A program made the position numbers and the translations under genes. Positions 6,422 through 11,154 of a DNA stretch of 11,154 nt are shown here, piece after piece (position 1 is the stretch's first letter; each line of letters opens with the position of its first letter). The stretch comes from SZUA-521 sp041738285 (GTDB taxonomy: Bacteria > Pseudomonadota > Gammaproteobacteria > Pseudomonadales > Azotimanducaceae). A model generated the notes under the pieces. It worked only from the letters and a program-made list of their open reading frames with translations, had not been told where the DNA came from and searched no databases. The stretch spans positions 1-11,154 of the forward strand of contig JBGSQB010000184.1 of assembly GCA_041738285.1 (NCBI GenBank), written 5' to 3'.

Positions 6422-8410
6422 CTATCGGCCCTTCACCGTCCCGGCCGGCATGCCCGCACCGGCAAGTGCCTCGCTCATGAGCCGTCGATGGGATTCGAGC
6501 TTGTGGGGAAAACTGCGCTCGAACACATCGATCGTGTAGCGCGGGTGGCGTTCCAGCACATGCGCCACGTTGCGGCCAGCGTCATCCCCGCGCCCGGCGA
6601 GCTGCAGGCAGGCGGCCGCGACGGCGAATATGTGAAAATGCGCGTTGGGTTCGTGGGTTGCGCGCACCGCCCACGTGGCGGCGGCATCCGCATCACCCTC
6701 CACCGCAAGACAGATCGCGCGACTCGACTTCATCGCAAACAGAAGCGGATCGAACGGACTGAGCCGCCGCGAGACGTCGAGATCGGCAATGGCTGCACCG
6801 GCGACACCCGAATGCGCCCCGATGAATCCCTTGGCGTAGTGACCCTGGGCGAAGTTCGGATTGGCATCGAGCGCGCGGTCGATCGCGCTCAACGCCTGGT
6901 CGTGCTCCTTCGCCAGAAAGAGGCCGCGACCGAGCGCCCAGTGACCCATCGCGTCGCGGCCATCGAAGCTGAGACTGCGGCTCGCCAATTCGAGCGCCTG
7001 ACGTATGTCGACGTCGATGTCACTAGATGCGTTGAGGAACGCTCGCGAAAAGTGATTGAACGACAGCCCAGCGTAGGCGCGCGCGAACTGTCCATCGAGC
7101 GTCAATGCGCGCTGCAACAGTTCGTAGGCGATCTGATTGTCGCCGGCATTGAATCTGAACCCGTGCCACATCGCCCGGTGATAGCACTCCCACGCATTCA
7201 TGTTCTCTGTGGGAAGATGCCGTGCACGCTCCATTTCCGCCTGGTCGATTTGCGGCTCGATGGCGGCGACGATGGCGTTGACGATCGAGTCCTGCACTGC
7301 GAACAGATCGTCGAGCGGGCGGTCGATCCGGTCGGACCAGATCTCCGCGCCGCTCTGCGCGTCGATCAGATCCACTGTCACACGCAATCGTGCATCCGTT
7401 CGCTGTGTGGTGCCATGGATCAGATATCGCACTCCCAGTCCGTGGCCGATCGCTGCGGGATCGTGCGTACGCAGCGAAAAGCGCATGGCTGACGCCCGCG
7501 CGATCACGAACAAGCCTTGCAGCTGAGCGAGCCGGGAGTTCAGATCGACGGACAGGCCTTCGGCCAGTACATCGCCGCTCGGATGATCGGAAACGTTGTC
7601 GAATGCGAGCACCGCGACCGACGGCTTTTCCGGCAGCGTCAGCACGAACTCCGAGCGCACGGGTGTGAGCGGTTGCACCGCCTCGATGCGGATCTGTGGA
7701 GAGCTGATCCGTCGCCATGCAGCGATCAGTTCCGAGTCTTCGACACCTGCCTGCCGTAGCCGCTCGCGCATATGCTCCAGAACGGACTGCGCCACCTTGC
7801 GGCCCTGTGTCGCCTGAGTGAGCTCCAGCAACTGGCAGTTGGCGTCGATGCGCAGTGGATCGAGCGCCACGCGCTTCCTGGCCAGCGCCAAAGCGGTCTC
7901 CGGGTCGGCGTCGAGCCGACCGATCAGCACGCTGAGCAGTTGGTGGTGGAGACGATTGACGACATCCTGCTGGGACTGCAGCCACAACTCGAATTCCGCA
8001 GTCGCGCCAACGCCAAGGTCCATCAGCGCGCCCGGGACCACGGTCGACTCGACATCGAGCAATGCCGCGACAGTGGTGTCCGGGTCGCGCAGCAACGCAT
8101 CGAGGCGAGCGACATCGACGTCGACTGCTGCCACGTCCAGGGACACCGCATTCGAGGTCGCGACAATCACCGAATCACCCTCGGCGCCGAGCACCTGACG
8201 CAGTTTCGTCAGACTCCAGCGCAATGCGGCCCGCGGGTCCGCGGTATCGGACCAGATCCAGTCACACAGCGCTGTGCGTGTGTGTGCCCGCGGCTCCAAT
8301 GCCAGCACCGCCAGCAGCGCACGCGTCTTGCGCGACTTGGGCAACGCGCGCTCCTCACCATCCACGGTGACCCGGATGGGCTGCAGCAATCGAACCTCAA
8401 CGCGCTTCAT
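6422..8410 (-). CDS. SARP/BTAD-type transcriptional regulator with FlgO/TolB-like domain and TPR tail
   Basis: A 662-residue predicted DNA-binding activator. Residues 1-95 form an OmpR/SARP-like winged helix (VRLLQPIRVTVDGEERALPK, then the recognition region RAALRWSLTKLRQVLG at 60-75). Residues 100-235 look like the bacterial transcriptional activator (BTAD) TPR region. Residues 262-385 resemble the FlgO/TolB-like domain seen in many proteobacterial CadC- and cyclase-linked proteins (EKPSVAVLAFDNVS, LAEGLSVDLNSRL, YLIHGTTQR, GAEIWSDRIDR). Residues 400-640 are TPR repeats. No membrane helix is evident, so unlike CadC it is probably cytoplasmic. The start at 8410 has no strong Shine-Dalgarno, and no better in-frame ATG is seen nearby. 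It is first in a four-gene minus-strand run and diverges from the tautomerase gene, so control of either or both sides is plausible. The ligand is unknown. Confidence 0.88.
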   Translation of the reverse strand: MKRVEVRLLQPIRVTVDGEERALPKSRKTRALLAVLALEPRAHTRTALCDWIWSDTADPRAALRWSLTKLRQVLGAEGDSVIVATSNAVSLDVAAVDVDVARLDALLRDPDTTVAALLDVESTVVPGALMDLGVGATAEFELWLQSQQDVVNRLHHQLLSVLIGRLDADPETALALARKRVALDPLRIDANCQLLELTQATQGRKVAQSVLEHMRERLRQAGVEDSELIAAWRRISSPQIRIEAVQPLTPVRSEFVLTLPEKPSVAVLAFDNVSDHPSGDVLAEGLSVDLNSRLAQLQGLFVIARASAMRFSLRTHDPAAIGHGLGVRYLIHGTTQRTDARLRVTVDLIDAQSGAEIWSDRIDRPLDDLFAVQDSIVNAIVAAIEPQIDQAEMERARHLPTENMNAWECYHRAMWHGFRFNAGDNQIAYELLQRALTLDGQFARAYAGLSFNHFSRAFLNASSDIDVDIRQALELASRSLSFDGRDAMGHWALGRGLFLAKEHDQALSAIDRALDANPNFAQGHYAKGFIGAHSGVAGAAIADLDVSRRLSPFDPLLFAMKSSRAICLAVEGDADAAATWAVRATHEPNAHFHIFAVAAACLQLAGRGDDAGRNVAHVLERHPRYTIDVFERSFPHKLESHRRLMSEALAGAGMPAGTVKGR

Positions 8411-8467
8411 TCAACTGCTCACTACAACGAAATTGACAACGCCGCCCGCACATGCTGACGCCATTGC

Positions 8468-8483
8468 CGGATCGGGTGATCCG
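8468..8483. promoter_or_regulatory. inverted repeat in the divergent intergenic region, candidate operator
   Basis: CGGATC, four bases (GGGT), then GATCCG: a perfect 6-base inverted repeat flanked by TGC on the left and T-GCA on the right. It lies 30 bases upstream of the tautomerase start and 58 bases upstream of the regulator start, within the only divergent promoter region of the window. The position suits an operator for a dimeric regulator. It could also form a small hairpin in a leader transcript. SARP regulators classically bind direct heptamer repeats, which I do not see here. Confidence 0.35.
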
Positions 8484-8513
8484 TGCAACTCAACATACGC
8501 AACGGAGTTCGAA

Positions 8514-8729
8514 ATGCCACACATTCAGGTTCATGCCATCAAAGACGTCTTCTCGCGCGCGCAGAAGAAGGAAGTGATCCAGAAGCTGACCGACACCATG
8601 GTCGGCATTGAAGGAGAAAACATGCGCGGTGTCACCTGGGTGACCTTCCACGAAGTAGAAAGCGGCGACTGGGGCATTGGCGGTCAGATTCTGACCACCG
8701 AATCTGTAAAGAAGATCCAGTCCGGCTGA
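8514..8729 (+). CDS. small tautomerase-superfamily protein, 4-oxalocrotonate tautomerase-like (71 residues)
   Basis: Members of this superfamily use an N-terminal proline, exposed after Met removal, as base or nucleophile in small homo-oligomers. The product begins MPHIQVHAIKDVF and contains the family signature near DWGIGG (52-57). The length matches the 4-OT class (60-80). The start at 8514 has GGAG (8504-8507) six bases upstream; longer in-frame readings run back into the divergent regulator and are not credible. Aligned with classical 4-OT as I recall it, the two catalytic arginines (Arg11, Arg39) are replaced by Val and Trp and Phe50 by Trp, so only Pro is clearly kept. Isomerisation, dehalogenation, hydration and decarboxylation are all known in the superfamily; the reaction here is unknown. 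It may be cotranscribed with the acyl-CoA dehydrogenase 111 bases downstream, unless the hairpin between them terminates. Confidence 0.85.
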   Translation: MPHIQVHAIKDVFSRAQKKEVIQKLTDTMVGIEGENMRGVTWVTFHEVESGDWGIGGQILTTESVKKIQSG

Positions 8730-8739
8730 TCCGACTCGA

Positions 8740-8769
8740 GGGGGTCTCCGCGATGCTCGCGGGGCCCCC
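8740..8769 (+). terminator. GC-rich hairpin after the tautomerase gene, possible weak terminator or processing site
   Basis: GGGGG pairs with CCCCC and CCGCGA with TCGCGG around a TGC loop, with a small TCT/GG internal bulge, starting 10 bases after the tautomerase stop. There is no downstream T-run, so it is not a canonical intrinsic terminator. It could attenuate or stabilise the upstream message before the acyl-CoA dehydrogenase gene. Confidence 0.35.
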
Positions 8770-8840
8770 ATGTTCGGTCGCAGAAGATTCCGGCGCGGTG
8801 ATCGGCTACAGTTCGCGAAATGACACACCGGGGGACCGAC

Positions 8841-10094
8841 ATGGCCAAGGCCGATCTGGACAAAGACCTTTTCAATCTCGCAATGTCGGCCCAGGCCGAA
8901 CCATTGCTCGACGCTGTCAAAAAACACATCAAAGAGAACGTGGAACCCATCACCGAGGAGTTTTTCGCGCTCGACAAGCAGAAGAAGGACCGCTGGTCGT
9001 GGCATCCGCGTCAGCTCGAACTCCTGGACGGCGCCAAGAAGAAGGCCAAGGCCTCCGGTCTGTGGAACTTCTTCCTGCCGGACTCCGAGATCGGCCAGGG
9101 TCTGACCAATCTCGACTACGCCTACATCGCCGTCGAACTGGGCAAATTCTCGCTTGCGTCGGAAACGTTGAACTGCAGCGCGCCGGACACCGGCAACATG
9201 GAAGTGCTCGAGCGCGTCGGCACCGAAGCCCAGAAAGAGAAGTGGCTGAAGCCCCTGCTCGACGGCGACATCCGCTCAGCCTACGCCATGACCGAGCCGG
9301 GCCTGCCATCATCCGATGCGCGCAACATTTCCACGTCCTGCGTGCGTGACGGCGATGACTACGTCATCAACGGCGAGAAGTTCTACATTTCCGGGGCGGG
9401 CGATCCGCGCTGCAAAATCCTGATCACCATGGTCAAGACCGATCCGGACGGCCCGCCGCACCGCCAGCAGTCGATGATCCTCGTGCCCAAAGACACGCCC
9501 GGGGTCGAAATCCTCGAAGGCATGGAGGTATTCGGCCACGATCATGCCCCACGCGGGCACATGCACATGCGGTTCAACGATGTGCGAGTGCCGAAGGAAA
9601 ACATGCTGCTTGGCGAGGGCCGCGGGTTCGAAATTTCACAACTTCGTCTGGGACCCGGGCGCATTCACCACTGCATGCGCTCGATCGGCAAGGCCGAGAT
9701 GGCGCTCGAACTCATGGTCAAGCGCGCCGCCACACGCGAGGCGTTCGGCAAGCCAATCGTCAAGCTCGGAAAGAACCTCGAAGTGATCTCACGTGCGCGC
9801 ATCGAAATCACCGGCATGCGCCTCGCTGTCCTCCAGGCCGCCAAGGCCATGGACGTACTCGGCAACAAGGAAGCGCGCGTCTATGTGAGTGCCGTGAAGG
9901 CGATGGTGCCCGAGAAGGTCTGCGAGATCATCGACGCAGCCATTCAGATGCACGGTGCGACCGGCATCTCTCAATGGACACCCCTGGCAAGCCTATATAC
10001 CGACATGCGCCACCTGCGGTTCGCGGACGGCCCCGATGAGGTGCATCACATGGTGGTCGGTCGTGCGGAAGTGCAAAAGTACGGCCTCTGGTAG
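8841..10094 (+). CDS. acyl-CoA dehydrogenase, ACAD10/ACAD11-like branch
   Basis: A flavoenzyme that introduces a 2,3-double bond into an acyl-CoA and passes electrons to ETF. The 417-residue product has the all-helical N-domain, then AMTEPGLPSSDARNISTS (149-166) for FAD/substrate contacts, INGEKFYISGAGDPRCK in the beta domain, and VFGHDHAPRGHMHMRFNDVRVPKENMLLGEGRGF. The C-domain follows with LGPGRIHHCMRSIG (270-283), AFGKPIVKLG, QMHGATGISQ and LRFADGPDEVHHMVVGRAE (392-410). The GPGRIHHCMR and ADGPDEVH stretches are typical of the ACAD10/11 branch. Where medium-chain enzymes have the catalytic Glu of an EGT motif, this protein has Asp397. The start at 8841 follows GGGGGA (8830-8835) by five bases; the ATG at 8820 has no such site. 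The acetyltransferase gene follows almost directly. The aminoglycoside-phosphotransferase-like partner known for some ACAD10/11 systems is not in the window. Confidence 0.94.
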   Translation: MAKADLDKDLFNLAMSAQAEPLLDAVKKHIKENVEPITEEFFALDKQKKDRWSWHPRQLELLDGAKKKAKASGLWNFFLPDSEIGQGLTNLDYAYIAVELGKFSLASETLNCSAPDTGNMEVLERVGTEAQKEKWLKPLLDGDIRSAYAMTEPGLPSSDARNISTSCVRDGDDYVINGEKFYISGAGDPRCKILITMVKTDPDGPPHRQQSMILVPKDTPGVEILEGMEVFGHDHAPRGHMHMRFNDVRVPKENMLLGEGRGFEISQLRLGPGRIHHCMRSIGKAEMALELMVKRAATREAFGKPIVKLGKNLEVISRARIEITGMRLAVLQAAKAMDVLGNKEARVYVSAVKAMVPEKVCEIIDAAIQMHGATGISQWTPLASLYTDMRHLRFADGPDEVHHMVVGRAEVQKYGLW

Positions 10095-10130
10095 CCGATG
10101 GCGGCGAGCGAGCGCCGCGGCCCGTTCCTG

Positions 10131-10826
10131 ATGAGTCATCCACTCGATAATCCCGCGTGGCATGCGCTCATCGGTCCGCAGCGACAGTTCGGTCGCGTTG
10201 GCGAACTCGCAGCGCGCTACCTGCCGTCGATTTCTCCCATCGCGGCGGTGAAACAGGAGAGCGACGCCGCATTCGCGGAACTCGCCTCGCTCACTGCACC
10301 CGGCGAGATCGTCGCGGTCATCACGACGCGTGCGATGCCCGAACAGGACTGGCTGACGGTCGCCGTGGTGCACTTGAGTCAGTGGTTGCACAGCGGGACG
10401 GTTGCGACACCGTCTGAGGAACAGATAGAAACATTGCGCGAAGCCGATGGACCCGCGATGTATGCGCTCGCGCGCCTGACCGATCCCGGTCCGTTCGAGA
10501 AGGACACCTGGCGCCTCGGGGCATACCTGGGTGTGCGCTCAGGCGATGCGTTGGTGGCGATGGCCGGCGAGCGGATGCGGCTGCCCGGCTTTGCCGAAGT
10601 CAGTGCCGTCGCGACACATCCGGCACACGTCGGTCATCGCTATGCATCGCGTCTGGTTCATGCCGTGCTCGCGCGGCAGGCACACGCAGGGGAACAGTCC
10701 TTCCTGCACGTGCGCACCGGTAGCCCATCGGAAGCCGCCGCCAGCCGGGTCTATCACAACCTCGGCTATCGCGTGCGCCATCGATCGACCTTTCACATCG
10801 GTCAGCGGCGCGCACAGCAGGCCTGA
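10131..10826 (+). CDS. GNAT-family N-acetyltransferase (FR47-like C-terminal domain)
   Basis: A predicted acetyl-CoA-dependent acyltransferase of 231 residues. The C-terminal half carries the GNAT fold: LGAYLGVRSGDALVAMAGERMRLPGFAEVSAVATHPAHVGHRYAS is the beta4/beta5 and pyrophosphate-loop region, and the R/Q-x-x-G-x-G/A loop is here degenerate (HVGHRYAS). ASRVYHNLGYRVRHRSTFHI is the usual closing helix-strand. The N-terminal half (MSHPLDNPAWHALIGPQ) is typical of this family, which is why I start at 10131. An alternative ATG at 10098, three bases after the dehydrogenase stop, adds 11 residues; neither start has a strong Shine-Dalgarno. The substrate is unknown; small metabolites, amines or protein N-termini are all possible. 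Its stop lies 9 bases from the stop of the converging gene at the right edge. Confidence 0.87.
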   Translation: MSHPLDNPAWHALIGPQRQFGRVGELAARYLPSISPIAAVKQESDAAFAELASLTAPGEIVAVITTRAMPEQDWLTVAVVHLSQWLHSGTVATPSEEQIETLREADGPAMYALARLTDPGPFEKDTWRLGAYLGVRSGDALVAMAGERMRLPGFAEVSAVATHPAHVGHRYASRLVHAVLARQAHAGEQSFLHVRTGSPSEAAASRVYHNLGYRVRHRSTFHIGQRRAQQA

Positions 10827-10835
10827 ACGAACCCG

Positions 10836-11154
10836 CTACGGCCGGAACTGCAGCGGCCGCGGCTGCAACCGCGCCGGCTGCTCGACCGTCCGGTACGCCG
10901 TCGGCACCCACTCACAAATGTAGCGCCTGGTATCGCGCGGATCGATCATCTCTTCCATCTGGAATCGATTGAGCGGGCCCACCGGACCGCGTGCGCTCTC
11001 GATGCGCGCATTCAACTCCGCGCGCAAGGCGGCGGGATCTTCCGCCTCGGCCAGTTGGCGCTTGTACGCCGCTTCGATTCCGCCTTCTGGCGGAATGCCG
11101 CCCACGTCCGCCGCCGGCCACACCACGCGAAACGCCGGGCGCGATCGCGGCGTT
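10836..11154 (-). CDS. C-terminal end of a second acyl-CoA carboxylase carboxyltransferase, 5' part outside window
   Basis: About 105 residues are open to the window edge; the GTG at 11126 is internal rather than a start, because the frame stays open upstream with plausible sequence (PRSRPAFRVVWP). AADVGGIPPEGGIEAAYKRQL corresponds to the end of the C-terminal crotonase half of acyl-CoA carboxylase beta subunits. RFQMEEMIDPRDTRRYICEW is the classic family closing motif. The protein differs from the MCC-class subunit at 4715-6346, which reads IDPRQTRDV and ends FGTWRM, so this is a distinct carboxylase of acetyl/propionyl or pyruvate-carboxylase-like type. It might be a stand-alone carboxyltransferase or the C-terminal part of a fused multidomain protein. 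The short tail EQPARLQPRPLQFRP beyond the domain is Pro/Arg-rich. It converges on the acetyltransferase with a 9-base gap and no visible terminator. Confidence 0.8.
   Translation of the reverse strand, partial: TPRSRPAFRVVWPAADVGGIPPEGGIEAAYKRQLAEAEDPAALRAELNARIESARGPVGPLNRFQMEEMIDPRDTRRYICEWVPTAYRTVEQPARLQPRPLQFRP

Noticed and set aside
6488..7492. 334-residue plus-strand open frame opposite the regulator gene
   Set aside because: It is a compositional shadow; the minus-strand frame carries ordered domains across its whole length.
8433..8438. Perfect TTGACA box on the plus strand upstream of the tautomerase
   Set aside because: At 16-18 base spacing the downstream hexamers (such as TGACGC) do not resemble a -10 box, so no promoter is claimed.

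Overview
The window is a compact, GC-rich bacterial chromosome segment. It carries seven genes on the minus strand, three on the plus strand and one truncated minus-strand gene at the right edge. No gene-free stretch exceeds about 111 bases. I see no tRNA, rRNA, insertion sequence, CRISPR array or integrase. The E. coli-like NuoA and NuoB proteins, the dense Shine-Dalgarno-led genes and the CoA-ester enzymes suggest a Proteobacterium, probably a gammaproteobacterium of the free-living, acyl-degrading kind. This is inference; genus cannot be read from the sequence.

Left part (1-1018, minus): the head of the respiratory complex I operon, nuoA followed by a 3'-truncated nuoB, joined by an ATGA stop/start overlap. 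Upstream, at 1112-1435, sits a 107-residue uncharacterised protein with pentapeptide-like F-x-x-C repeats.

Central part (1515-8410, minus): four co-oriented genes. In transcription order they are a SARP/BTAD-type regulator with a FlgO/TolB-like domain and a TPR tail, a carboxyltransferase (beta) subunit, a biotin carboxylase/biotin-carrier (alpha) subunit, and a long phytanoyl-CoA dioxygenase-family oxygenase. The last three are tightly coupled: beta and alpha overlap by 13 bases, and the dioxygenase ribosome-binding site touches the alpha stop codon. They look like one module that carboxylates and hydroxylates an acyl-CoA or similar substrate. The order and missing partners do not match the leucine (liu) or acyclic terpene (atu) operons as known, so the substrate is open.

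Right part (8514-10826, plus): diverging from the regulator are a 71-residue 4-oxalocrotonate-tautomerase-fold protein, an ACAD10/11-like acyl-CoA dehydrogenase and a GNAT acetyltransferase. The 103-base divergent region holds a clean inverted repeat that could be an operator. Converging on the acetyltransferase at the right edge is the C-terminal end of a second acyl-CoA carboxylase carboxyltransferase.

Taken together the window reads as an accessory acyl-CoA catabolism island beside the nuo operon. The most unusual points are the regulator/carboxylase/dioxygenase grouping, the tautomerase that keeps Pro but seems to lack both catalytic arginines, and the unknown small protein between this cluster and nuoA.
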